Origin: Hyphomicrobiales bacterium
GTDB lineage: Bacteria > Pseudomonadota > Alphaproteobacteria > Rhizobiales > Rhizobiaceae
Reading direction: 5' to 3'
Length of the DNA stretch: 64,000 nucleotides
Assembly (NCBI GenBank): GCA_900467685.1
Contig: UBQX01000012.1
Location: 15,028-79,027 of the forward strand
Shown: one piece after another, positions 1-8,668 of the stretch
Numbering within the stretch: position 1 is the stretch's first letter
Layout: every line of letters begins with the position of its first letter
Program-made: the position numbers and the translations under genes
The notes under the pieces: model-generated
What the model was told of the DNA's origin: nothing
Seen by the model: only the letters and a program-made list of their open reading frames with translations
The model's database searches: none

Positions 1-222
1 AGCGAGGCGGCCCGCGCTTGGGGAATGGAGTCGGATGAGGCTCCCCTCGGTAATCTCGACGGGTCGCGCTGGCGCTCCGCCGTTTTTACTAACTACCAAT
101 CAGGGCGGCGCGTCAGCGTGGCTCTCCGGAAGCTGATGTCCAGAGACAGGGGCGGAAGCGTGAAAACCGGAGGATAACTCGGGAGAGATTTTTCCCGAGG
201 GTTTTGGCGTGGCGGGACGTCA
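1..222. other. Window edge, no supported gene
   Basis: No gene can be supported here. The plus strand is open from base 1 to a stop at 175-177 (58 codons). It could be the tail of an upstream gene, but the deduced peptide matches nothing I recognise. A small hairpin (CTCGGGA at 178-184 with TCCCGAG at 193-199) lies just before the palindromic repeat. It may be a weak terminator, though the T-tract after it is poor. Confidence 0.3.
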
Positions 223-361
223 CTCTCCCCCCCCTTGAGGGGGAGATGTCAGCGAAGCTGACAGAGGGGGGGGTCACAGAGAAGAAGGCCAATGGAAGCA
301 GAGACTGCCGCACCATACCCCCCTCTGCCCTGCCGGGCATCTCCCCCTCAAGGGGGGAGAT
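223..361. repeat. Palindromic intergenic repeat element
   Basis: This is a large inverted repeat. The left arm (about 223-273) contains CTTGAGGGGGAGAT and a nested hairpin GTCAGCGAAGCTGAC. The right arm (about 318-361) contains the near-complement ATCTCCCCCTCAAGGGG. Such C/G-tract palindromes between genes are typical of Rhizobiaceae chromosomes. It lies just 3' of the RND pump gene, so in RNA it could fold into a strong hairpin that ends or protects that transcript. A related but distinct element sits at 13443-13626. Confidence 0.75.
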
Positions 362-375
362 TGAAGGAGGCATCC

Positions 376-3300
376 TCACGTCCGCAGCACCCGATAGATC
401 GCCGGGATGACGAGAACCGTGAGCGCCGTCGAAGACGCCAGACCGAAGAGCAGCGAGATTGCAAGCCCCTGGAAGATCGGGTCGGTCAGGATCACGGCCG
501 CGCCGATGATGGCGGCAAGCGCCGTCAGCAGGATCGGCTTGAAGCGGATCGCGCCGGCTTCGATCAGCACGTCGGTCAGCGTCCGGCCCTCCATGTCGCT
601 GTTGCGGATGAAGTCCACCAGCAGGATCGAGTTGCGGACGATGATGCCGGCAAGCGCGATGAAGCCGATCATCGAGGTGGCCGAGAAGGGCGCGCCGAAC
701 ATCCAGTGGCCGGCGAGAATGCCGATGAAGGTCAGCGGCACCGGCGTCAGGATGACGAGCGGCAGCTTGAACGAGCCGAACTGCGCGACGACGAGAATGT
801 AGATCCCAAGGAGGGCAATCATGAAGGCTGCGCCCATGTCGCGGAACGTGACCCAGGTCACTTCCCATTCGCCGTCCCAGAGCAGCGTCGGCTGACGCTC
901 ATCCTCCGGCTGGCCATGCAGAGCGATGACCGGCTTCGGCAGATCCTTCCAGTCCATCTTGTCGAGCGCATCCTGCACGGCGAGCATGCCGTAAAGCGGC
1001 GCCTCGAACTGACCGGCCAGTTCCGCCGTCACCATCTCCGCACTGCGGCCGTTGTGCCGGAAGACGGGGAAGGAGGAGAGCTCGTTGGTGACCTTCACCA
1101 CATCGCCCAGTTCGACCACGCCATTGCCGCCAGGCAGAACATTAGCCGGGATCGGCGTTGTCAGGAAGGCCTCTCCCAGCGTCTGGTCGCCCTTCGCCCG
1201 CTCGACCCGGATCGGGATCGGCGTGCGGCCGTTGCCGCGATGCGAATAGCCGACCGTCTGCCCGCCATTGAGGATCGAGATCGTGTTGAACACGTCACCT
1301 TCCTCGACATGGAAGAACTCGGCCTTGTCGGTGTCCACTGTCATGCGCATGCGCTCAGCCTGCGTGCCATAGGAATTGTCGATGTCGACAATATAGGGAA
1401 CGCTGCGGAAGGCTTCCTCGACGCGGGCGGCAACCTTGCGGCGCGTATCGGCGTCGGGCCCGTAGATTTCGGCGAGCAGCGTCGCCATGACCGGGGGACC
1501 CGGCGGCGGCTCGACCACCTTCAGGCTCGTGCCGGCGGGCACGGCGAGCTTGGCGATGCGCTCGCGGATATCAAGCGCGATTTCGTGCGAGGAGCGCTCC
1601 CGCTCGCCCTTGCCCGTCAGGTTGACGGCGACGTCGCCCATATAGGCTTGAGACCGCATATAGCTGTGGCGCACGAGCCCGTTGAAGTTGAACGGCGCTG
1701 CCGTGCCGGCATGGGTCTGCACCGAGACCACCTCCGGCAGACCGACGACGATGCGGGCGATGTCCTGCGCCACCCGGTCGGTCGCCTCGACGGAGGCGCC
1801 TTCCGGCAGGTCGATGGTGACGGAGAGTTCCGACTTGTTGTCGAAGGGCAGGAGCTTCACGGTCACATGCTTCGTGTAGAAGAGGCTGAGCGAACCGAGC
1901 GTGAGTGCGCCGACAGCCAGCAGGAAGATCCAGCTGCGTGTCTTCGACTTCAGGATCGGCCGGGCAACGGCTGCGTACATCTGGCCGAGCTTCCCGCCAT
2001 GCGCTTCGTCGTGATGAACGACCGGCGCCTTGCCGCTGACCTTCAGCATCAGATAGGGCGTGACGATCACGGCGACGAAGAAGGAGAAGATCATCGCAGC
2101 CGAAGCGTTCGCCGGGATGGGGCTCATGTAGGGACCCATCATGCCCGAAACGAAGAGCATGGGCAGCAGGGCCGCGACAACGGTCAGCGTCGCGACGATC
2201 GTCGGGTTGCCGACTTCCGCCACCGCCTCGATGGCTGCACGGCGGCGCGAACGCCCGTCATGCATGCCCCAATGCCGCGCCGTGTTCTCGATGACGACGA
2301 TGGCGTCGTCGACGAGAATGCCGATGGAGAAGATCAGCGCGAAGAGCGAAACGCGATTCAGCGTGTAGCCCATGACATTCGAGGCAAAGAGCGTCAGGAG
2401 GATCGTCACCGGAATGACGATGGCAACGACCAACGCCTCGCGACGCCCGATGGCGAGCCACACAAGAAGAATGATCGAAACGGTTGCCAGCCCCAGGTGA
2501 TAGAGCAGTTCGTTCGCCTTCTCATTGGCCGTTTCGCCATAGTTGCGGGTGACTTCGAGATGCATGTCGCCGGGGATCAGGTCGCCCTCGAGCAATTCGA
2601 CGCGCTTCAGCACCGCTTCGGCGACAGTTACAGCGTTGGAACCCGCGCGCTTGGCGACGGCCAGCGTGACGGAGGGAACGCGCTCGATGCCCTTATCGGT
2701 CTTCGTAACTGTCGAAACGCGAAGGTCTGCCGTGTCGGTCGCAAGCGAAATATCGGCGACGTCGCGGACGTAGACCGGACGGCCGTCGCGCGAGGTCAGC
2801 AGCAGGTTGCCGATGGCAGCCGGCGTCGAGAGCGTCTCGCCGGCAATCAGGCCGATTTCCTGGTTGTTCTGGCGGATATTGCCGGCGGGGAAGGCGCTGT
2901 TGGCGCTCTGGACCTTGCCGGAAAGCTGCTGCAGCGTGACGCCGTAGAGCGCGAGCTTGGCCGGATCGGGAGCGATGCGGATTTCCTCGCCCGTCTCGCC
3001 GACGAGATAGGTGAGGCCGACATTGTCGATCTTCGACACTTCGGTGCGAAGCTCCCGCATGATGCGGGTAAGGTCGTTTGGGGTGATGCGATCAGCGGCT
3101 TCCGGCTTGGGCGAGAGCGTCAACGAGACGATGGCGACGTCGTCGATGCCGCGCCCGACGATCAGCGGCTGCGGAATGCCGAGCGGGATCTTGTCCGTGT
3201 TCGCCATGACCTTGTCATGCACGCGCAGGACTGCCGCGTCGGAAGACGTGCCGACCTTGAAGCGGGCGGTGACCATGACACGGTCGTCGCCGGACTGCGA

Positions 3301-3660
3301 ATAGACATGCTCGACGCCATCGATGCTCTTGACCACCGTTTCCAGCGGTTCGGTGACGAGCTTGACGGCATCCTCGGCCTTCAGGCCTGGCGCCTGGACG
3401 ATGATGTCGACCATCGGCACGGAAATCTGCGGCTCTTCCTCGCGCGGCAGGCTGATCAGCGCGACCAGCCCGAAGGCGAAGGCAGCGAGCAGGAAGAGGG
3501 GGGTGAGCGGCGACTTGATGAAAGCCTTGGTGAGACGCCCGGCAATGCCGAGATCGGCCATGCCCGCGTCTTCCGCTTCCTCATGGTGATGCTCGACCGG
3601 CCAGGCGCTGAGCTCTTCATGGCCCTGGCCCGCCTGGTTCTTGTTGTTCTCGTCGGTCAT
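376..3660 (-). CDS. RND efflux pump, inner-membrane permease
   Basis: This 1094-residue protein is an AcrB/HAE-type resistance-nodulation-division permease, a proton-driven exporter that works as a trimer in the inner membrane. A charged, His/Glu-rich cytoplasmic extension of about 45 residues precedes the first membrane helix (about 51-71). The porter-domain signature PREEEPQISVP follows. The helix with the proton-relay pair (GILVDDAIVVIEN) has its two aspartates at 451-452. A second membrane block near the C-terminus carries IVRNSILLVDFIRN. The ATG overlaps the stop of the adaptor gene by 4 bases, so the two are translationally coupled. No outer-membrane channel gene is adjacent, so a TolC-like partner must come from elsewhere. 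The substrate cannot be read from sequence. The family assignment is very secure. Confidence 0.95.
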   Translation of the reverse strand: MTDENNKNQAGQGHEELSAWPVEHHHEEAEDAGMADLGIAGRLTKAFIKSPLTPLFLLAAFAFGLVALISLPREEEPQISVPMVDIIVQAPGLKAEDAVKLVTEPLETVVKSIDGVEHVYSQSGDDRVMVTARFKVGTSSDAAVLRVHDKVMANTDKIPLGIPQPLIVGRGIDDVAIVSLTLSPKPEAADRITPNDLTRIMRELRTEVSKIDNVGLTYLVGETGEEIRIAPDPAKLALYGVTLQQLSGKVQSANSAFPAGNIRQNNQEIGLIAGETLSTPAAIGNLLLTSRDGRPVYVRDVADISLATDTADLRVSTVTKTDKGIERVPSVTLAVAKRAGSNAVTVAEAVLKRVELLEGDLIPGDMHLEVTRNYGETANEKANELLYHLGLATVSIILLVWLAIGRREALVVAIVIPVTILLTLFASNVMGYTLNRVSLFALIFSIGILVDDAIVVIENTARHWGMHDGRSRRRAAIEAVAEVGNPTIVATLTVVAALLPMLFVSGMMGPYMSPIPANASAAMIFSFFVAVIVTPYLMLKVSGKAPVVHHDEAHGGKLGQMYAAVARPILKSKTRSWIFLLAVGALTLGSLSLFYTKHVTVKLLPFDNKSELSVTIDLPEGASVEATDRVAQDIARIVVGLPEVVSVQTHAGTAAPFNFNGLVRHSYMRSQAYMGDVAVNLTGKGERERSSHEIALDIRERIAKLAVPAGTSLKVVEPPPGPPVMATLLAEIYGPDADTRRKVAARVEEAFRSVPYIVDIDNSYGTQAERMRMTVDTDKAEFFHVEEGDVFNTISILNGGQTVGYSHRGNGRTPIPIRVERAKGDQTLGEAFLTTPIPANVLPGGNGVVELGDVVKVTNELSSFPVFRHNGRSAEMVTAELAGQFEAPLYGMLAVQDALDKMDWKDLPKPVIALHGQPEDERQPTLLWDGEWEVTWVTFRDMGAAFMIALLGIYILVVAQFGSFKLPLVILTPVPLTFIGILAGHWMFGAPFSATSMIGFIALAGIIVRNSILLVDFIRNSDMEGRTLTDVLIEAGAIRFKPILLTALAAIIGAAVILTDPIFQGLAISLLFGLASSTALTVLVIPAIYRVLRT

Positions 3661-4625
3661 TTCGGGGTCACCACGCTATCGCCGGCGGCAAGGCCGGTCA
3701 GAACCTCGACCATGGGCGGATTGCTGTCTTCCATCGTCTCGCCGAGAATAACGGCACGCTCGACCGGCTTGCCGGCTTCTTCCACGGTCACGAAATCGAT
3801 GCCGGAGCGGGTCACGACGGCGTCTTTCGGCACAAGAAGCGCCTTGCGTGTCGCCACGGGTATTTCGACCAAGACACGGGCATTGACGAAATCGGAATTG
3901 AGCGCCGCCACTTCGACATCGGCAGCGACGCGGCCATTGGTGATCTCGGGGTAAATCTTGACCAGCTTGCCGGTCTCCTTTGATCCGCCCGCCGAAATGT
4001 GGATGCTGGCACCCTGTTTCAGGGCCGCCGCATGACGTTCGGGAATGGCCAACCGCAGGAAGAAACCGCCGCCGCCGATGGTCGCGACCTGCTCGCCGCC
4101 CATGATGACGGCGCCCTTGGTGACGGGAACCTGCAGCACGCGGCCATTGGCCGGCGCCAGCACATCGCCTTCCTTCTGCTGTTCGACAGAAACGGAGCGC
4201 TGCGCCTGGAGCGCCACGATCTGGCTGCCCAGAACGTCGACGCTGGTCTTCAACTGGTCGAGCTGCTGCTGCGTCGTGATGCCCTTGCCAACCAAGGTCA
4301 TCCCGCGGGCAAGTTCCGACTGCGCATTGGCCAGCTGCGTTTCCAGCGCCTTCAGCTGCGCATCATAGGCCGCGAGCTGGAAGTCGATCTTGTCGTCGCG
4401 GACGACGGCAATCTTCTGCCCCGCCTTCACGACATCGCCTTCGGTCACGGCGAGCTCCGTAATCACGCCGCCGATGCGGGCGCGGGCCGGAACCGTGTCC
4501 TTCGCCTCCACCTGGCCGTAGACAGCCTTCCATTCGGTCATCTCGGTCGGCTGCAGCGTGAGCGAACCGGCAAATGCCGGGTTCGCGAGCGCCAGAAGGC
4601 CCGCGACCATCCATGTCTTTTGCAT
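3657..4625 (-). CDS. RND efflux periplasmic adaptor (HlyD/MFP family)
   Basis: This 322-residue membrane-fusion protein links the RND pump to an outer-membrane channel. Residues 1-19 form a signal peptide ending AFAG. A lipoyl/barrel-sandwich half-motif (RARIGGVITELAVTEGDVV) follows near residues 45-65. A coiled-coil hairpin (about 80-145) and a second half-motif (VLAPANGRVLQVPVTKG) come next, then beta-barrel and membrane-proximal parts. It is shorter than AcrA because the hairpin is short. AAGGA lies upstream of the ATG. It is the middle gene of a three-gene operon (DUF2892, adaptor, pump). Confidence 0.93.
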   Translation of the reverse strand: MQKTWMVAGLLALANPAFAGSLTLQPTEMTEWKAVYGQVEAKDTVPARARIGGVITELAVTEGDVVKAGQKIAVVRDDKIDFQLAAYDAQLKALETQLANAQSELARGMTLVGKGITTQQQLDQLKTSVDVLGSQIVALQAQRSVSVEQQKEGDVLAPANGRVLQVPVTKGAVIMGGEQVATIGGGGFFLRLAIPERHAAALKQGASIHISAGGSKETGKLVKIYPEITNGRVAADVEVAALNSDFVNARVLVEIPVATRKALLVPKDAVVTRSGIDFVTVEEAGKPVERAVILGETMEDSNPPMVEVLTGLAAGDSVVTPK

Positions 4626-4636
4626 GTTTCAGTCCT

Positions 4637-4837
4637 TCAGAACGCGCAGCCGGCCTTGATGCCGAAACGCTTGAAAATCATCGCAGCGGGGCAGAAGCCG
4701 GTGAAAGCGGATTGCAGAAGATTCACGCCAATGAAGACCGTGAACCAGATGAAGTAAGGGGAAACGTAAACGGTCAGCAGGACCGAAAGAAGGGTCATGA
4801 TGCCGGCAAAGGCGAAAACGGCGCGGTCGAGTGTCAT
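4637..4837 (-). CDS. DUF2892 (YgaP-type) small membrane protein
   Basis: This 66-residue protein has two membrane helices and the pattern FTGFCPAAMIFKRFGIK, characteristic of the DUF2892 family. The same domain forms the membrane part of the rhodanese YgaP. DUF2892 proteins often sit in operons controlled by ArsR-type sulfur sensors such as BigR/YgaV. The Cys in FTGFCPA is the conserved one. A GGAG ribosome site precedes the ATG. As the first gene of the efflux operon it lies directly behind the palindromic operator at 4868-4897. Its biochemical role is not established. Confidence 0.85.
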   Translation of the reverse strand: MTLDRAVFAFAGIMTLLSVLLTVYVSPYFIWFTVFIGVNLLQSAFTGFCPAAMIFKRFGIKAGCAF

Positions 4838-4867
4838 GGTAGGACTCCAGTCAGGTTTGAATTCAAG

Positions 4868-4897
4868 GAAACATATATATAATGTTATATATGTTTC
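4868..4897. promoter_or_regulatory. Perfect AT-rich operator palindrome (ArsR/BigR-like) over promoter
   Basis: Arms GAAACATATATA (4868-4879) and TATATATGTTTC (4886-4897) are perfect 12-base complements around a 6-base centre. On the minus strand the right arm contains TTGAAA, a plausible -35. A TATATA -10 lies 16-17 bases on, so a bound repressor would cover the promoter of the DUF2892-adaptor-pump operon. AT-rich palindromes of this form are bound by ArsR-family repressors of the BigR/SqrR group, which often control DUF2892 genes. No arsR gene is adjacent, so the regulator would act in trans. The palindrome is certain; the identity of the regulator is inferred. Confidence 0.7.
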
Positions 4898-4993
4898 AAG
4901 TCCCCAAGCTTGGCAATTATCATTTTGAGCACGGTTTTGATGGTAGCCGCCGGTCTGCTGGCAAACCGGCGGCCTTGTCCATGGTCATTCGCC

Positions 4994-5455
4994 CTACTGG
5001 GACTTCATCCAGTTCTTGCGACTGACGCCGCCCTTCTGCCCGCCTGCCGCAGCAAAGCGCGCATGGGCGCCGGCCATAAACTCGTCATGACTGACCATTC
5101 CGTCATGATCGGTGTCCATGACCTTGAAGCGATCGGCTTTCGCCGCCTGCATCTGGGCCTGCCGTTTGGCATTGCCGGTTCCGGAGGCGCCGGGGCCCAT
5201 GCGCACGGCCATGTATTCTTCGAGAGTCAGCTTGGCATCGGAGTTTGAATCCATGGCGCCGAAGACACCTTCCGCCCAGGCATCGACTTCGGCCTGAGAA
5301 AGCTTGCCGTTGCTATCCGTGTCGATGGACTCGAAAGGCGTGTTTTCGGGCGGTCCCTTTCGGCCCGCACCTGAACCCTGCTGCGCAACTGCGCTGCCCG
5401 CCAAAAGCAACAGGCCAAGCGCCGTTGCTATAGTCCGTCTTGTGTCGTGTGACAT
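4994..5455 (-). CDS. Periplasmic EF-hand calcium-binding protein
   Basis: The 153-residue product begins at ATG 5455, with GGAG upstream. That start leaves a clean signal peptide (TALGLLLLAGSAVAQ, cleavage near residue 25); the frame stays open 26 codons further but without signal-peptide character. Three canonical EF-hand loops are visible: D45-E56 (DTDSNGKLSQAE), D69-E80 (DSNSDAKLTLEE) and D114-E125 (DTDHDGMVSHDE). All have acidic ligands at positions 1, 3 and 12. The protein probably binds Ca2+ in the periplasm as a sensor or buffer; no enzymatic domain is present. A possible FixK/FNR-type box lies upstream at 5516-5529. Confidence 0.85.
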   Translation of the reverse strand: MSHDTRRTIATALGLLLLAGSAVAQQGSGAGRKGPPENTPFESIDTDSNGKLSQAEVDAWAEGVFGAMDSNSDAKLTLEEYMAVRMGPGASGTGNAKRQAQMQAAKADRFKVMDTDHDGMVSHDEFMAGAHARFAAAGGQKGGVSRKNWMKSQ

Positions 5456-5515
5456 GTGTGTTCTCCACTCTTCTGACCCGCAGGATCGAGAATAGCGCAG
5501 CAAAACATTGCGTTG

Positions 5516-5529
5516 TTGATATATGTCAA
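5516..5529. promoter_or_regulatory. Possible FixK/FNR-type box
   Basis: TTGAT-ATAT-GTCAA matches the anaerobox pattern TTGAT-N4-ATCAA at nine of ten fixed positions; GTCAA half-sites occur in rhizobial FixK/FnrN targets. The centre lies about 67 bases before the EF-hand gene start. That leaves room for an activator at -41.5 with a short leader. One mismatch makes this weaker than the perfect box at 60645-60658. Confidence 0.4.
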
Positions 5530-5615
5530 TCAACTAAAGCAAATGCGCACGCCGCTCCCGAAATGGGAGCGAAGATCGAGTAGACATGCCTGGTCTGGTC
5601 GCCGAGGCTGATAGA

Positions 5616-6383
5616 TCAGAGCGCGGTGAACCCGTTGTCGACAAAGAGATGCGCCCCGTTGACGAAGCTCGCATCGTCGGAGGCGAGGAAGAGGGCGGCC
5701 TTGGCCACTTCCTCAGGCTCGCAGATACGCCCCTGCTGCGCGGCCAGCGCCTCCTCCGAGACGTCCACGCCCAGCGCCTGCAGGTCCTTCACCTCGCGAA
5801 GTCCGTGCGGGGTGCGCACGAAGCCGGGGCAGACGGCGTTGCAGCGGATGTTGCGGTCGCGGAATTCGACGGCAATGGCACGGGCGAACATATGCACCGC
5901 GCCCTTGGTCGTGTCGTAGAGCACTTCCATCGGTGTCGCCGCAACGGCCGAGATGGAGGAGGTGCAGACAATCGACCCGCCGCCCGCCGCGATCATGCCC
6001 GGCAGCACAGCGCGTGTCATGAGATACATGGACTTCACGTTCACATCGTGCAGCCAGTCCCATTCCTCCTCTGTCGTCTCAAGGAACGGCTTGATGACGA
6101 TGGTGCCCGCGTGATTGAACAGGACCGTCACCGGCCCGAACGCCGCCTCGATCGCCTTCACGGCCGCATTGACCTCGTCGGCCTTGGACACATCCGCCTG
6201 CTGGAACATCGCGATGCCACCGGCCGCCTTGATCTCCGCAACCTTGGCCGCACCGGCCTCCGCGTTGCGGTCGATGATCGCGACCTTCGCGCCTTCTGCC
6301 GCAAACAGGCTGGACGATGCCCCGCCCATGCCCGTGGCTCCGCCCGAAACGATTGCGACCTTGCCTGCGAGACGTCCCGCCAT
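5616..6383 (-). CDS. SDR-family NAD(P)-dependent oxidoreductase
   Basis: This 255-residue classical short-chain dehydrogenase/reductase has a Rossmann glycine motif (SGGATGMG, 13-20), an acidic residue after beta-2 (IIDRN, D38) suggesting NAD(H), NHAG at 90-93, and N115. The catalytic set is S143, Y156 and K160 (YDTTK). The C-terminal substrate loop and FVNGAHLFVDNGFTAL end are typical of dehydrogenases acting on alcohol, sugar or hydroxy-acid substrates. The substrate cannot be named. The gene stands alone between the EF-hand gene and an AT-rich unknown gene. Confidence 0.9.
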   Translation of the reverse strand: MAGRLAGKVAIVSGGATGMGGASSSLFAAEGAKVAIIDRNAEAGAAKVAEIKAAGGIAMFQQADVSKADEVNAAVKAIEAAFGPVTVLFNHAGTIVIKPFLETTEEEWDWLHDVNVKSMYLMTRAVLPGMIAAGGGSIVCTSSISAVAATPMEVLYDTTKGAVHMFARAIAVEFRDRNIRCNAVCPGFVRTPHGLREVKDLQALGVDVSEEALAAQQGRICEPEEVAKAALFLASDDASFVNGAHLFVDNGFTAL

Positions 6384-6475
6384 GTCAGTAACTCCTCGTT
6401 AAACTTCACAGATATCGGAAGCCAAGCACGATTCGTCAGAACTGAGTCAGTAAAAATGTTCCTGTGGCGTCTAAG

Positions 6476-7150
6476 TCAGATTGCTTCAGAATCGATACCC
6501 AGGAACGCGTCGCCTAATTCTCGCCTGTCGATTTTTATCTGAGATCCATCCTTCAATAGTATGAACCAGTAAATTGATCCATCTTGGTAGCTCATCCTAC
6601 CGTAGCCAGGTGCTTCCGCTAGAAGGCCGTTTGTTTTCGGGATTTCGTGTTTGGCGATCGTAACTCGTAATGCTTCGGCATCTCGGAAAAGCCAGTCGGT
6701 ATTCCGCTTGTATTCGATTACCTTCTCAATAAACGCCTTGTCGGCAAACTGCTCCAAGTGTCGCGCATACATCGCTGGTCCAATTCGAAGCAATCTTCTT
6801 TTGTTTTGAAATGCAACGGCAGCCGATTCTAAGTATTTTTTGCGTCCTTCCTCATCCTGAACGGAATTGTAGCCGTCAGAGAATTTTATGAGATAATCGG
6901 CGCGCTGTCGCCAAGTCCTCAGGAATTCATACAAAGAAAATACCCACATTTGGCTTAACGCTGATAGCGGCATCAGTATATCAACGGGCGTTCTTTCGCG
7001 CTCCATGTAGGACGCGAGCGCATCAGCTTCCATCGGGCGTAAAATCCCCATGTCGACCAACGCTATATTTCGTGCTTGCATTCCAAGCCATATGTCGTCG
7101 CAAAAAGGGATTTGGCGCGACCAACTAAAAATATTAAATTCGTTGCTCAT
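6476..7150 (-). CDS. Unknown protein in an AT-rich patch
   Basis: I do not recognise this 224-residue protein. It looks mainly helical, has no signal peptide or clear membrane span, and is rich in aromatic and charged residues (for example SQMWVFSLYEFLRTWRQRAD near the middle). A small beta-rich segment near the C-terminus reads SIYWFILLKDGSQIKIDRREL. Base composition and codon choice are visibly more AT-rich than in all neighbours, which suggests recent horizontal gain. It lies directly downstream of purB, whose last codons also look altered. The open frame is convincing because it has an ATG and full length in a region rich in stops. Confidence 0.7.
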   Translation of the reverse strand: MSNEFNIFSWSRQIPFCDDIWLGMQARNIALVDMGILRPMEADALASYMERERTPVDILMPLSALSQMWVFSLYEFLRTWRQRADYLIKFSDGYNSVQDEEGRKKYLESAAVAFQNKRRLLRIGPAMYARHLEQFADKAFIEKVIEYKRNTDWLFRDAEALRVTIAKHEIPKTNGLLAEAPGYGRMSYQDGSIYWFILLKDGSQIKIDRRELGDAFLGIDSEAI

Positions 7151-7218
7151 GGCGCAAGCTCTACAGTAGTGACATTCGGAGTCCTATTGAGATAAAAGCA
7201 AACTATGCAGGTGATATT

Positions 7219-8559
7219 TTAGACTAAAATCTTACGTCGAGTGTTTCCAAGTGAGTTTTCGCCGAACACCCGGCGGAAGATCGTGTCGACATGCTTGGTG
7301 TGGTAGCCGAGGTCGAACTTCTCGCGGATTTCTTCTTCCGACAGAGCCTTGCGAACCTCTTCGTCGGCCAGCAGTTCTTCGAGGAAGTCCGCGCCCTTTT
7401 CCCAGACCTTCATGGCGTTGCGCTGCACGAGACGATAGCTGTCCTCGCGCGATACGCCGGCCTGGGTGAGGGCGAGAAGGACGCGCTGGCTCATGACCAG
7501 GCCCTTGAACTTGTTCATGTTCTTGAGCATGTTTTCCGGATAGATCACCAGCTTGTCGATGACGCCGGCGAGGCGGTTCAAGGCAAAGTCCAGCGTGATC
7601 GTCGTGTCCGGGCCGATGCCGCGTTCGACGGAGGAATGCGAGATATCGCGCTCATGCCAGAGCGCCACGTTTTCCAGCGCCGGAACGACCGACATGCGTA
7701 CAAGACGGGCAAGACCCGTCAGGTTTTCCGTCAGCACCGGATTGCGCTTGTGCGGCATGGCGGACGAGCCCTTCTGGCCGGGCGAGAAGAACTCTTCCGC
7801 TTCCAGAACCTCGGTGCGCTGCATGTGGCGGATTTCGATGGCGACATTCTCGATCGACGAGGCAATGACGCCAAGCGTCGCGAAGAACATCGCATGACGG
7901 TCGCGCGGGATGACCTGCGTCGAGATCGGCTCGGGCTTGAGGCCGAGCTTTTCGCAGACATGTTCCTCGACGCTGGGATCGATATTCGCAAACGTGCCCA
8001 CAGCGCCGGAAATGGCACCGGTCGCGACTTCGGCGCGCGCGGCAACCAGACGGTCACGGTTGCGGCTCATTTCGGCATAGAAGCGGGCGAAGGTGAGGCC
8101 CATCGTCGTCGGCTCGGCGTGAATGCCGTGGCTGCGGCCGATGCGCACCGTGTCCTTGTGCTCGAAGGCGCGCTTCTTGAGTGCTGCGAGTAGCTTGTCC
8201 ATATCCGCAATCAGGATATCGGCGGCGCGGACGAGCTGGATGTTGAAGGTCGTGTCCAGCACGTCCGACGAGGTCATGCCCTGGTGCACGAAGCGCGAGT
8301 CCGGACCGATGAATTCGGCGAGATGGGTGAGGAAGGCAATCACGTCATGCTTGGTGACGGCTTCGATCTCGTCGATCTTGGCGACGTCGAATTCGGCAGC
8401 CGAACCCTTGTCCCAGATGTTCTGCGCGGCTTCCTCGGGGATCACGCCGAGGTCTGCGAGCGCGAAACAGGCATGGGCCTCGATCTCGAACCAGATGCGG
8501 AACTTGGTCTCCTGCGACCAGATGGACACCATTTCGGGGCGGGAATAGCGCGGGATCAT
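7219..8559 (-). CDS. purB: Adenylosuccinate lyase
   Basis: This enzyme cleaves SAICAR to AICAR and adenylosuccinate to AMP, releasing fumarate, in purine synthesis. The sequence from ATG 8559 (MIPRYSRPEMVSIWSQ) is the family N-terminus; an upstream extension of the open frame is not homologous. Visible motifs are HQGMTSSDVLDT, the His region RIGRSHGIHAEP and the fumarase/lyase signature GSSAMPHKRNP. The product has 446 residues, about ten more than rhizobial PurB proteins as I know them. The tail NSLGNTRRKILV falls where the sequence turns AT-rich, so the native end may have been replaced. rpe lies upstream in the same direction and may be co-transcribed. Confidence 0.95.
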   Translation of the reverse strand: MIPRYSRPEMVSIWSQETKFRIWFEIEAHACFALADLGVIPEEAAQNIWDKGSAAEFDVAKIDEIEAVTKHDVIAFLTHLAEFIGPDSRFVHQGMTSSDVLDTTFNIQLVRAADILIADMDKLLAALKKRAFEHKDTVRIGRSHGIHAEPTTMGLTFARFYAEMSRNRDRLVAARAEVATGAISGAVGTFANIDPSVEEHVCEKLGLKPEPISTQVIPRDRHAMFFATLGVIASSIENVAIEIRHMQRTEVLEAEEFFSPGQKGSSAMPHKRNPVLTENLTGLARLVRMSVVPALENVALWHERDISHSSVERGIGPDTTITLDFALNRLAGVIDKLVIYPENMLKNMNKFKGLVMSQRVLLALTQAGVSREDSYRLVQRNAMKVWEKGADFLEELLADEEVRKALSEEEIREKFDLGYHTKHVDTIFRRVFGENSLGNTRRKILV

Positions 8560-8612
8560 CAGCCTTCGCCTTTGCGGGTTTGGAATATCGTTGGGCGCGC
8601 CATAGCAAACAT

Positions 8613-8639
8613 GGCCGGCAATCTCAACGCATGCCGGCC
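8613..8639. other. Hairpin between rpe and purB
   Basis: GGCCGGCA (8613-8620) and TGCCGGCC (8632-8639) form a perfect 8-base stem with an 11-base loop. It sits in the gap between rpe and purB. There is no T-tract on the minus strand, so an RNA-stability or pausing role is more likely than termination. Confidence 0.4.
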
Positions 8640-8668
8640 GCAAGGCACAAACTATCGGTGTGATACGC

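Noticed and set aside
292-3954. Long plus-strand open frame (1220 codons) opposite the RND pump
   Set aside because: It is an antisense shadow caused by codon bias of the pump gene; the product is low-complexity, Arg/Asp-rich and matches no family.
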